DNA from: Paracoccaceae bacterium
GTDB taxonomy: Bacteria > Pseudomonadota > Alphaproteobacteria > Rhodobacterales > Rhodobacteraceae
Direction: 5' to 3'
DNA: 64,000 nt
NCBI GenBank assembly: GCA_958296035.1
Contig: OY282431.1
Span: 3,270,037 to 3,334,036, forward strand
Both the position numbers and the translations under genes were made by a program. The notes under the pieces are model-generated. The model saw only the letters and a program-made list of their open reading frames with translations, searched no databases and was not told where the DNA came from. Shown one piece after another: positions 28,439 through 37,661 of this stretch (position 1 is the first letter of the stretch; each line of letters begins with the position of its first letter).

Positions 28439-30079
28439 ATGGCGAGCTATGACTTCATCGTTGCAGGCGCCGGAAGTGCCGGCGCTATCGTCGCTGCCCG
28501 GCTGGCTGAAGACGCCTCGGTTCGCGTGTTGCTGATCGAGGCCGGACCGAAGGACGACAGCTTGCTTCTTCGCATTCCGGCGGCCATGCGCCATGCCTAC
28601 AATGCACCAAAATACAACTGGAACTACCAGACCGAACCCGAACCCTTCCTGAACAACCGGCGACTGGCACAACCGAGAGGCCGAGTCCTGGGCGGGTCCT
28701 CGTCGATCAATGGCCAGCTTTATCTGCGTGGTCATCCCTACGACTACGAGGAATGGGAACGGCTTGGTGCCCGCGGCTGGTCATATGCCAGCGTTCTGCC
28801 CTATTTCAAGAGACTGGAAACACGACTGGACGGAAGCAGTCAATATCGGGGTTCCGACGGTCCGGTTGGCGTTACCACGACCAGCCCTGACCAACTGGCG
28901 AAAGCCTTTCTTGATGCCGGCCGACAAGCTGGCTATCGGGCCACCGCGGACGTTAACGGTGGACAACAGGACGGCTTTGGGCTGCTGCCGAAGAACATAG
29001 CGGCAGGCCGTCGCTCATCAACTGCGCACTGCTATCTCCGCAACCCGCCCGCCAACCTCCACGTCCTGACCAACCGTTCTGTTGTCCGCGTATTAATGGA
29101 AAGCGGAAAAGCCTGCGGTATTGAATACCTTGCGGGAAATGAAGTCCAAATCGCGAAGGCCCGTCGCGAGGTTGTACTCTGTGCAGGCGCTTTCAACAGT
29201 CCCATTTTGCTGATGCGGTCGGGTATCGGCCCCGCCGAACATCTTCGCGAGTCAGGGGTCAGGGTCGTTCACGACTTGCCGGGCGTGGGAGCCAACCTGA
29301 TGGACCACCCATTGTCCGCAGTGCAGGTTGCCTGCACGCAACCGATTACGCTGTACCGCCATCTCAATCCTCTGGCACAGGCATGCGGGTTTGTCGCCTG
29401 GCTATCAATGCGCAAGGGGGTTCTGGCCAACAATCATTTCGATGCAGTGGCGTTTATTCGCACCAGGGCGGGAATAGCGTATCCCAATCTCCAGATCGCA
29501 CTTTTCGCCATGGCTGTAGCGGAAGGTAGTGCCGATTTCCTGCGGCAACATGCCTTTCAACTACAAATCGCTGTTCAGCGCCCAGACAGCCGCGGGTATG
29601 TGCGGCTGGGCGGAAGATCTCCACAGGCTGTGCCGCGTATCCGCTACAACATGCTCGAAGACGATCGCGATGTGGAACAACTGAAGGCAGGATTTTTTCT
29701 TGCACGTGAACTTCTTCAGCAACCTGCGCTGGCAGGCTATGCGGGAGACGAGTTGTTTCCGGGACAGCACGTCAGGAGCGACGCGGAACTGGACTCCTGG
29801 ATTCGCGAAACTTGCCACTCATCCTACCATCCCTGCGGGACCTGCCGCATGGGCGAAGGCTGGCTTGCTGTCGTCGATTGTGAATGTCGGGTCAGGGGTG
29901 TGGAGAATTTACGCGTCGCTGATGCATCAATCATGCCGTCGATTCCTTCCGCCAATCTGAATTGCCCGACCATGATGATCGGCGAAAAGGCGGCGGACCA
30001 CATTGCCTCACGCCAGCCGTTGCCACCATTGCATCTGCCTGTTTTTGCCGATCCGAACTGGAAACACTCGCAACGATAG
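28439..30079 (+). CDS. GMC-family FAD oxidoreductase, choline dehydrogenase-like
   Basis: A 546-residue flavoprotein alcohol dehydrogenase. N-terminal FAD motif DFIVAGAGSAGAIVAARLAE, GMC signature 1 RGRVLGGSSSINGQLYLRG, signature 2 GAFNSPILLMRSGIGPAE, catalytic His in SSYHPCGTCRMG and the C-terminal NLNCPTMMIGEKAADHI with the partner Asn. BetA-type choline dehydrogenases share this layout. With the choline-sulfatase on the other side of the cluster a choline route is attractive, but PEG and aliphatic alcohol dehydrogenases are equally close in motif. It starts 238 bases after the DoeB-like gene; no motif was seen in that spacer. Confidence 0.9.
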   Translation: MASYDFIVAGAGSAGAIVAARLAEDASVRVLLIEAGPKDDSLLLRIPAAMRHAYNAPKYNWNYQTEPEPFLNNRRLAQPRGRVLGGSSSINGQLYLRGHPYDYEEWERLGARGWSYASVLPYFKRLETRLDGSSQYRGSDGPVGVTTTSPDQLAKAFLDAGRQAGYRATADVNGGQQDGFGLLPKNIAAGRRSSTAHCYLRNPPANLHVLTNRSVVRVLMESGKACGIEYLAGNEVQIAKARREVVLCAGAFNSPILLMRSGIGPAEHLRESGVRVVHDLPGVGANLMDHPLSAVQVACTQPITLYRHLNPLAQACGFVAWLSMRKGVLANNHFDAVAFIRTRAGIAYPNLQIALFAMAVAEGSADFLRQHAFQLQIAVQRPDSRGYVRLGGRSPQAVPRIRYNMLEDDRDVEQLKAGFFLARELLQQPALAGYAGDELFPGQHVRSDAELDSWIRETCHSSYHPCGTCRMGEGWLAVVDCECRVRGVENLRVADASIMPSIPSANLNCPTMMIGEKAADHIASRQPLPPLHLPVFADPNWKHSQR

Positions 30080-30869
30080 GTCACGTTTTCGACTGTGTGG
30101 TCTCGCCTCCTACGCACTTGTCGGCCAGTCGGAACGATGGCTCCGGCCTTGTATGGTTTCTGTACACCCGCCAAACTCACGGTGCCCAACCCAGGCCACG
30201 CCAGTTCCCTCATGTTCTGATCCAGGTTGTGGAAATCAAGAACCACATTTAGTTGCAGGCCAGGGCAGCATATGCACAGAGAGCTGCGGACGGCATCTGA
30301 TGACAGGGATTCCCTGTTCGAACTCGGCATTGGCGGGTGGCTTCGAGCCCTGTGACCGGGCATGTGGCAGTGAGAATGACGAGACAGAATTCAGCGGGCG
30401 TGCTGCCGCGGGTCGCGGCAGCTGCATTTCCAGGGTCGGCAGGTGGGCATAATTGATATCCGATCAGGCAATTCCTGCTGGACCGGCGTGAATTGCCAGG
30501 CGATTGTCAAACTGAGCCGGTGACACTGGATCTGGTGCAGGAATGGTATCGCCAGACCTCTGGATCAATATCCTTCTTCCGGCTTGAAGTGGCTACCGGA
30601 AGCCTTATCTGCTGATGGCACTCCCGAAGCAATGGGGTAGCACACATACTGCGTGAATAATCAGGAAAACACACGACAACGAAACTCTGGGTTTCAGAGA
30701 CTTTCACGCATTATATTCCTCGAACTCTGCAATCGTCCAACCATGGTAGCAACCGCCCCGTTGCTTGCAGGTCGGACCCGTGTCAGGCACTGCAACGCGG
30801 CACCACTGGAATGGCTGTGAAAGGTGAGATCCGGGTTCGGAGCCTTTTCCAACTGGAGAGACCAGATCC
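30080..30869. other. Gene-free stretch, about 0.8 kb
   Basis: No convincing gene. On minus, 30802-30704 reads a short coding-like Cys/Trp-rich end (QWCRVAVPDTGPTC, then GGCYHGWTIAEFEEY, stop) that could be the tail of a lost gene; I do not recognise its family. Confidence 0.4.
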
Positions 30870-31832
30870 ATGAGTGCAAGCGCCAAAGGCATATTTTTCG
30901 GACTGCTCGGGTTCGCTGCCTTCTCGGTTCATGATGTGCTGATTAAACATCTGGGCGCGACGTACAGCACCACACAAATCCTGTTCTACAGTGTGTTGTT
31001 CGCGTTTCCGCTCTTTTCGTTCATGCTGGTGGGGACCTCCTCCTCCGGTTCAATGCGCCCGCGCCATCCGTGGTGGACTGCGATCAGAATCGTAACGATC
31101 ATCGCAAACACGCTTTGTGTGTTCTATGCGTTTTCGGTGCTTCCACTGACGCAAACCTATTCAATCCTGTTCGCCATACCTCTGATGATAACGCTTCTCG
31201 CCGTCCCAATTCTTGGTGAAAAGGTCGGCATCTATCGAGGGGGAGCGGTATTTGCAGGGTTCCTGGGCGTTCTGGTCACCATCAGACCTGATCCTGCCGA
31301 AATCTCCTGGGGACACCTTGCAGCACTTGGGGGTGTGATTGCCTCTGCTCTCAGTTCGGTTATAGTCCGCCGCATTGGCAGGGATGAAAGCGTATTGGCG
31401 CTGTTGTTGTTACCGATGCTCGCCAGTTTCATCGTCATGGGATTCCTGCTTCCACTCGACTACCGGCCGATGTCATTTGAGGATCTGGTAGTAGTTGCAG
31501 TTCTTTCGTTATTTGGATTCATCGGCATTAATTGCCTGATTGTTGCTTATCAGACCAGTCCTGCTGTAGTCGTCGCACCCTTGCAATATTCCCAGATCGT
31601 GTGGGCAACTCTATTCGGCATGTACCTGTTTGGTGAGACCCTTGAGAACCACACAATTGTCGGTACCGCGCTCGTTATCAGCAGTGGTATGTTCATCGTC
31701 ATTCGCGAGAGTCTGGTCGGCAATTCGAGGCGTACACCTGTTCTGCGTACTCGCGGCAGGATTGCCGGAACAATCATGCGAATTGGACCTCTGCTTCGCG
31801 CAAGGCAGAGAAAGCGAGATCGCCGGCGGTGA
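30870..31832 (+). CDS. EamA/DMT-superfamily transporter
   Basis: A 320-residue membrane protein with ten hydrophobic segments in two EamA repeats (first around residues 5-140, second around 150-285). Typical signs: FSVHDVLIKHLGATY early, FYAFSVLPLTQTYSILFAIPL in repeat one, and APLQYSQIVWATLFGMYLFGE in repeat two. The C-terminus ends in a basic tail after residue 290. DMT members export amino acids, nucleosides and other metabolites; substrate unknown. No partner genes adjoin. Confidence 0.9.
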   Translation: MSASAKGIFFGLLGFAAFSVHDVLIKHLGATYSTTQILFYSVLFAFPLFSFMLVGTSSSGSMRPRHPWWTAIRIVTIIANTLCVFYAFSVLPLTQTYSILFAIPLMITLLAVPILGEKVGIYRGGAVFAGFLGVLVTIRPDPAEISWGHLAALGGVIASALSSVIVRRIGRDESVLALLLLPMLASFIVMGFLLPLDYRPMSFEDLVVVAVLSLFGFIGINCLIVAYQTSPAVVVAPLQYSQIVWATLFGMYLFGETLENHTIVGTALVISSGMFIVIRESLVGNSRRTPVLRTRGRIAGTIMRIGPLLRARQRKRDRRR

Positions 31833-32526
31833 GCGCGCTGTGTTGCGGCAACGCCTGCCATGCAGCTGGAGATCCTGGCAATTTGGTCTTGGATATGGAC
31901 TGGTAGGGTCATCGGGGGGCCGCCTTCACGGGTTAAGGTGAGGTGCTTGAACCTCCAGATCTTGGCGCAGAAAGGAAGCCACGGTCTTGGCGTCTGGGAG
32001 CGTGTTTTGTGACAGTCCCATTGGCAGTTGCCAAAAGCTTTGACGGCGTGGTGGAAATCAGCCAGAAATGGGCCGTTGAATTCGCCCCAATCACTCCAGC
32101 TGGGCGAAAGTGAGGAGAATCCTGTCGCAATGCGAGATGTATACCCGCTAATGCCGAGCAGCCATTCCTTGAGCCTGGAAAGCCCTACGACTTAATGAAA
32201 GAACGTCACTTTATCTCGACACAATTGGGGAAAGGCGCATCGGCAAAGACCGGAAATGTCCGGAAACCTGTAGACTTGAAGTGGCAAATATCACCCGCCA
32301 GACAGAAATCGTGCTGAGCGGGTATCGCACGCCAGGCGCCTTGAGTTACTTGGTGTCGGCGGCATCGGTCGCCATCAGCGTTCCAGTCTTGTTCACATTG
32401 GCAGCGGGCCGCAGAACAGGAAATGATCGAACGGTCTCATCGCCCCGTCATTGCATGGCCGCAATTGGCACGGTCCGCTTATCGGGCGCTTGGAATCTGT
32501 ACGGTCATGCCGTACGCATGCCCAGC
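31833..32526. other. Gene-free stretch, about 0.7 kb
   Basis: Spacer upstream of the toxin gene. The toxin frame stays open back to 32281 but that part has no family resemblance. No promoter could be placed with confidence. Confidence 0.4.
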
Positions 32527-32817
32527 ATGATCTGCCGTTCCATCCGCCATCGGGAAGTGCGCCAGCTATACGAGTACAATTCGTCAAGGCTGCTGAATCA
32601 GGACCTGGTGGAGCGGGTGCGCGGCATCCTCGCTGCGCTGGCCATGGCGGAGACCATGGAGGGCTTCATCGGCGAGGCGGCTCCCGGGTGGCGGGTACAC
32701 CTGCTTTCCGGCGAGCGTCGGAACGAATGGAGCGTAACTGTGTCAGGCAACCGACGGATCACGTTCGAGGAACGGAACGACGCAATCGAGCGCCTGAACC
32801 TGGAGGACTACCACTGA
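32527..32817 (+). CDS. higB: HigB-like (RelE/ParE superfamily) toxin
   Basis: A 96-residue ribosome-dependent mRNA interferase of the HigB (killer protein) type, by similarity. The N-terminus SIRHREVRQLYEYN corresponds to the SFRDKxTExLFxxG start, the middle GWRVHLLSGERRNEWSVTV to the LHxLKGDRxGxxSIxV core, and it ends LNLEDYH, the usual EIVDYH. The start ATG 32527 is chosen to match family length (about 92); ATG 32518 is also possible. The usual WRI/CFxW strand reads RRITFEE, a divergence that may weaken activity. Stop and HigA start overlap (TGATG). Confidence 0.8.
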   Translation: MICRSIRHREVRQLYEYNSSRLLNQDLVERVRGILAALAMAETMEGFIGEAAPGWRVHLLSGERRNEWSVTVSGNRRITFEERNDAIERLNLEDYH

Positions 32818-33122
32818 TGACCAGCGGCGGCATCAAGATGGGAATGACACCCCCACGCCCCGGAGCTTTCATCCGCATCAAGGTTCTTGAGGAGTTGGGA
32901 TTGAGCGTCTCGGCCGCGGCCCGGATTCTCGGCGTGCGCCGTGCGACGCTTTCGGACCTGCTGAACGGCAACGCCTCCTTGTCGCCCGAAATGGCGATGC
33001 GGGTGGAGAAGGCTTTCGGTCTCAGCATGGACCTGCTGCTCCGGATGCAGGCATGGCACGACGCGACGCAGATGCGCGCCCGTGCCGACGAGATCGACGT
33101 TCGACGGCATAAGCCGGCATGA
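32817..33122 (+). CDS. higA: HigA-family antitoxin, XRE-type HTH
   Basis: A 101-residue antitoxin with MTPPRPGAFIRIKVLEELGLSV (HigA start: PPHPGExLxEEFLxPLGLS) and helix-turn-helix AAARILGVRRATLSDLLNG. SPEMAMRVEKAFG and LLLRMQAWHDATQMR are the standard HigA continuation. It neutralises HigB by binding and represses the operon. One-base overlap with higB indicates coupled translation. An intact TA pair amid decaying genes may mark a former mobile island. Confidence 0.93.
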   Translation: MTSGGIKMGMTPPRPGAFIRIKVLEELGLSVSAAARILGVRRATLSDLLNGNASLSPEMAMRVEKAFGLSMDLLLRMQAWHDATQMRARADEIDVRRHKPA

Positions 33123-33252
33123 TCGCCGCGCCGCGCAAGACTGTTTTGGTCGTAGGCAGGCGCGGTCACAGCGTGCCAGGGCAGCGTGTGTGCTGGCAAA
33201 CACCGCCGACTAGACTAGCGCCGGCCCTGCCAGCGACGATTGGAGAACGCTC

Positions 33253-34531
33253 GTGACCGAAGTCCATGCGGACCTAGATGGGCTGGAGTATTTCATTGCC
33301 GAAAAGGACCGCAACGTGCCGCCCTATTTGCCGGTCGGCTGGCATGACTGGCCGACATTGAGGCACTGTGCGCGATGGTGTGGCAACGGCAGCATGCAAA
33401 CCTGGTCCAGCCCAGGGGCCTGACGCGGGTGATTTTCGGGGCACCGGGTGCTGGCAAGAGTTCGACGATCATGCATCTCGGGAACAGTTGGCGGGACGGC
33501 AAATGGTGCTCGTCGCAATCCGGCCTGACACCAATGATGCTGCACCTAGTGGGGTCGGAGCGCTTCGAGGACTTTGCAATGCTGGCGGAGCAACTGCAGA
33601 AGCTGCTCAGGCAGCAAACTGACAGCGTGGTTGCGAGGTCCACCAGCGCGGGGCGCCAGTTGGCGAGTCGTTCACTGTCCGTGCAGACACCGGTCGGGGG
33701 TGTGAGCATCGGTGAATTCCGGCGAGACCTGTAGACCGATCCGGTGGCCAGGGTGCTGAGACAGCACCCGCCGGCCAGCCGGGGTCGGCCTTTGGTGATT
33801 GCGATCGACGAATTTCAGGCGATCTGCATGCGGCGCATGCCGGTGTCTTGCGGAGTCTCCATAACGCGGCCTACGATGCTCCGCTGGTGCTGGTGCTGGC
33901 CGGACTTGGCGATACCGCGCAGCGTGCCGCCGATCTCGGACTGTCGCGCCTGGCCCGCGGTGCGGTGCACTCGCTGTCCTGTCTGCATCCCGAAGACAGC
34001 GCCGACCTGATTGCCGGCTGGGGTCGGCATTTTAGGCTGCCGCAGGGGTCCTGCCAGGACTGCATGCGAGCGCTGGCCGCAGACTGCGATCACTGGCCAG
34101 TGCACGTGCAGAATGCGCTGTCGGCACTGGCCGAAGAGATCGTCGCCCGGGAAGGCGATATGCGTTGTCTGGATTTGGCGCGGGTGAGCGGCCGCTCGGG
34201 CAAGCTGCAGGAGTACTATTATGCGAGCCGCATGAGCCCCAGGATGCACAACTCCGACTATCTGCTGGCGGCCGTGATGCGGGATCTGCGGTCCGGCATG
34301 AAGAGCGGCGAGATCATGGATGCCATCAATGAACTTGCCGGGACGGGAACCAGCATCAGATGGCGGTTGCCGAAGGGCATGGATGAGGAAGACTATTACC
34401 AGCATCTTGTGCATCACGGGGCGTTGCAGGCAGATGCCTTCGGCCATGTGAGCTGCCCGCTCCCGAGCTTCCGGCGCTATATGGTCAGAATGGGCGAGCC
34501 CCCGGCGCCCGCTCCGGAGCAGGCTTCCTGA
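33253..34531 (+). pseudogene. AAA-type ATPase, broken by frameshifts and a stop
   Basis: The relic starts at GTG 33253 (GGAGA upstream). Frame one gives YLPVGWHDWPTL. The frame then shifts near 33362 to give RVIFGAPGAGKSSTIMHLG (Walker A). A TAG at 33732-33734 interrupts this frame, which continues with RPLVIAIDEFQAI (Walker B). A second frameshift near 33845 leads to APLVLVLAGLGDTAQRAADL (sensor region) and a C-terminal domain ending in SCPLPSFRRYM. The overall plan resembles phage or transposon AAA ATPases such as TniB, but the exact family is not clear. At least three lesions make it non-functional. Bases 33123-33252 hold nothing else. Confidence 0.75.
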
Positions 34532-35533
34532 CGAGAACTGCCACGCCTTGGCATGTGAGACAGGAGGGGGACGCGTTTTGAGCGGCTTTGCATTACCCTC
34601 CTGTCCTATTGTTGTTTCGAGCACCAGGAGTCTATCCTGCTTCTGTCGCCAGTATTTTGGCCACACAGTGCTTTTGGATCAGATCGCTGTGTATTCAGCA
34701 ATATGATCACCCGGCCTGCTGTTACTTGCTATCATGACACATCACGATTTCTGACTTGTCGGTCCATTTGCCGATGTGGTTTTCCCCACTTGGGTGGAGA
34801 TAAATTGGCGTAACTCTTCCTTCGCTTTCGCATCCAGCGCAGGCCGACGATTCCGAACCCTTTTCAACCCTGTCAGGTTCTCGCCAGTGGCCATGTCCTT
34901 GTCAGATTACACCGGTGTCACTTATAGATCGGTATTGGAGTTGTTTGATAATTCTGGCCCCTGCTACTTGGATAATTCTGGAAACAATACCCCGTCACCA
35001 TGCTGGCTCGGGCGCCAGCCGGGCCGTGTCGAATTGCAACAGGGACGGGTTGGCGCGAAGTAACACCGCCAGAGCTGACATCAGACAGTCAGCCAGCGAC
35101 AGGCCGCGACGGCTCGGTGAGACTTCGATGGATTGGCAACCAGTGCGCGGTCTGCAACAGACCGGGCATCAAGAGAGTCTTGCGTAAGCGAAGGGCGGCC
35201 ATGGACTTTCCCTGGAATTGTCTCCTGTGAACTGCTCCGGAGATGGCTTGTCACAGGCGGGTGGCGTTTACGATGGGCACTTTGAGGCTGCGGCGAGGTG
35301 GCGGTTGTCAGGGTCTTCGGATGGCTGATATGACATGTCCCTTCAGGGATGTGCATAATGGTTCTTGTCGAAGATAAGTGTGACTTGCAGGATATTACCG
35401 AAAGTGATCAGGCAGCATCTTCGCTCAAGTACAATTGTTAGCGGAAATTGCTGCAACCAGTTCAGCCGGTGGTCCCATTCTCACACTACTGAAACCGATG
35501 GAAATCGCGACATATCTGAATCGAGGACGATAT
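34532..35533. other. Gene-free stretch, about 1 kb
   Basis: No gene recognised. The minus strand near 34870-34760 is open and coding-like for about 36 residues (RPALDAKAKEELRQFIST), perhaps the end of a lost gene. Confidence 0.4.
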
Positions 35534-36349
35534 ATGAACACATATGATCGCATTCTGATTACCGGGGCGGCAGGACGTCTTGGAAGCCAGTTGCGCAAGG
35601 GACTCCTTCCTCATGCCCGCATACTGCGACTTGCCCACCACAGCCCCATCGGAGACCTGTCAGATAATGAGGAACCGGCAGTATTCGATCTTTCCGACAT
35701 GGCGGCAACGATCGCTGCCACCGAAGGCTGTGATGCAATTGTGCATTTCGGCGGAGCAGCAATGGAAGGGCCATGGCAGACAATTCTGGACAGTAACATC
35801 CGGGGGTCGTATCACATCTATGAAGGCGCCCGGAAACATGGTGCAAAGCGGGTAATATTTGCATCGTCGGTTCATGCCATCGGCTACTACACGCTCGATT
35901 CACAAATTGGATTGGATGCACCGGTGAGACCGGATACGTTGTATGGTGTGTCAAAGACTTTTGTTGAAAGTCTGAGCCGTTTTTACTGGGACAAGTTCGG
36001 CATAGAATCTGTTTGCCTGCGCATTTTTTCCTCCTTTCCTGAACCATCAAACCGGCGCATGCTGTGGTCATACCTGTCATATGATGATTGTGTTCGCCTG
36101 ACTGCGGCGGCTCTGACCGCGCCTCGCGTTGGTCATACAATCAGCTTCGGACTGTCGGACAACAAGGTGAAGGTGATTGACAATTCAGCTGCAAATCATC
36201 TTGGTTTCGTTGCACAGGACAGTGCCGAACCATGGCGTGAATCAGTTGAATCCTGTACGCCGGTGCAAGACCCGCGTGCGCCTGCAGACAAATACCTTGG
36301 TGGATATTTCTGCGATCTTGGACACCCGGACGACCGGGCAGACAATTGA
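35534..36349 (+). CDS. udh: Uronate dehydrogenase (NAD-dependent epimerase/dehydratase family)
   Basis: A 271-residue extended SDR. The start is ATG 35534; the frame upstream to 35435 is unconserved. Rossmann motif ILITGAAGRLGSQL, catalytic Tyr-Lys in YGVSK, SSVHAIGYY and ARPDTLYG-like stretch, LRIFSSFPEPSNRRML, SYDDCVRLTAAAL. These follow Agrobacterium uronate dehydrogenase (Udh) throughout, including the short C-terminus with GGYF. Udh oxidises galacturonate or glucuronate to the aldarolactone. Its stop overlaps the next start (TGATG), so the FAD oxidase is co-translated. Confidence 0.82.
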   Translation: MNTYDRILITGAAGRLGSQLRKGLLPHARILRLAHHSPIGDLSDNEEPAVFDLSDMAATIAATEGCDAIVHFGGAAMEGPWQTILDSNIRGSYHIYEGARKHGAKRVIFASSVHAIGYYTLDSQIGLDAPVRPDTLYGVSKTFVESLSRFYWDKFGIESVCLRIFSSFPEPSNRRMLWSYLSYDDCVRLTAAALTAPRVGHTISFGLSDNKVKVIDNSAANHLGFVAQDSAEPWRESVESCTPVQDPRAPADKYLGGYFCDLGHPDDRADN

Positions 36350-37548
36350 TGGAAGGTTTCGACGTTGTTATTGTCGGCGGTGCGGTCGTCGGCAGTTCCG
36401 TAGCCTACTTTCTCACCATCAATCCTGACTTCGACGGGTCGGTTCTGATTGTCGAGCGCGATCCAGGTTATGCAAGGTCAGCCACCGCTCTCAGTTCGGG
36501 CTCCATTCGCAACCAGTTCTCCAATCCCGTCAACGTCAAGATTGGTCAGTTTGGCATCAAGTTTATACGCAACTTTTCCAGGACCATGGCGGTGGGCAGC
36601 GAGCGACCAGATCTGAACCTCTGCGAAGGCGGCTATCTGTTTCTGGCTGCGACCGACAACCAGGCGCAGATTCTCCGCCAGAACCATGTGACGCAAAGGG
36701 CACTCGGTGTGGACGTCGAATTGTGGAATCCAGACGAACTCCGGGAAGCCTTCCCGCATCTTCGCGTACACGACCTGCAACTGGCCAGTTATGGTCGGTC
36801 GGGAGAAGGCTGGTTCTCCAATACGGGTTTGATGCACGGATTTCGCAACAAGGCCCGCGCTCTCGGCGCTTCCTGTCGGGTAGGAGAAGTTGTCGATATC
36901 TGCCGTGAAGGAGACCGCGTGACCGGCGTGACCCTGAACAACGGCAGGACAATTTCATGCAGTTGGGTGGTCAATGCGACAGGACCCTGTGCCTCCGTTA
37001 CCGCTGCGATGGCCGGCCTGTCTATCCCTGTAGAGCCCCGCAAACGCACAACATTCATCTTCGACTGCCAGCAATCGCCGGAAGGAAGCGCCAGAGTGAA
37101 CAAAGGCCGGTTGCCTCTCATGATTGACTCTTCAGGTGTCTTTTGTCGACCTGAGGGCAAGTATTTCCAATCCGGAACCACACCCAAAGAGGACCCGGCA
37201 GCAGACTGGGACGACTTCGAACCGCGGCATGAGGAATTCGAGCGCATCTGGACACACCTGGCGAATCGTTCGCGACATTTCGAGGCAATCAAGATGATAC
37301 GCATGTGGGCCGGGCACTACGACTTCAATTACTTCGACCACAACGCTATTGTGGGCCCCCATAATGTCGTGCGAAATTTCCTTTTTGCCAACGGGTTTAC
37401 CGGACACGGATTGCAACAGGCGCCTGCAGTGGGCCGCGGTATTAGCGAATTGATTACCTATGGAACGTACCGAACCCTGGACCTGAGCGCTGTGGGTTAC
37501 AAAAGGATTACCGAGAACAGACCGTTTCCCGAAACAGCGATCATCTGA
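36349..37548 (+). CDS. FAD-dependent oxidoreductase, DAO (glycine/D-amino acid oxidase) family
   Basis: A 399-residue DAO-family flavoprotein. N-terminal FAD-binding VVIVGGAVVGSSVAYFL, then ALSSGSIRNQFSNPVN, VVNATGPCASVTAAMAGLSIPVEPRKR in the middle, and C-terminal NFLFANGFTGHGLQQAPAVGRG that closes the FAD site. The ATG at 36349 overlaps the udh stop by one base; TTG 36346 is a weaker option. Family members oxidise sarcosine, dimethylglycine, D-amino acids or 2-hydroxyacids. Coupling to udh and a GMC enzyme suggests sugar-derived or amino-sugar substrates. Confidence 0.88.
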   Translation: MEGFDVVIVGGAVVGSSVAYFLTINPDFDGSVLIVERDPGYARSATALSSGSIRNQFSNPVNVKIGQFGIKFIRNFSRTMAVGSERPDLNLCEGGYLFLAATDNQAQILRQNHVTQRALGVDVELWNPDELREAFPHLRVHDLQLASYGRSGEGWFSNTGLMHGFRNKARALGASCRVGEVVDICREGDRVTGVTLNNGRTISCSWVVNATGPCASVTAAMAGLSIPVEPRKRTTFIFDCQQSPEGSARVNKGRLPLMIDSSGVFCRPEGKYFQSGTTPKEDPAADWDDFEPRHEEFERIWTHLANRSRHFEAIKMIRMWAGHYDFNYFDHNAIVGPHNVVRNFLFANGFTGHGLQQAPAVGRGISELITYGTYRTLDLSAVGYKRITENRPFPETAII

Positions 37549-37661
37549 ACAACATGTCGAAATCAATCATCAGGCCGGAAGTCGCCGACTTCTGCCGGAA
37601 TATAGGCAGCCTGAAGTGTGGCTGGCGTTGAAGCAGTCACTTTGCGTTGAAAACATAACCA

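Noticed and set aside
32281-32526. N-terminal extension of the HigB frame
   Set aside because: Frame is open but extends 82 residues beyond the family length with no similarity; internal ATG 32527 fits HigB.
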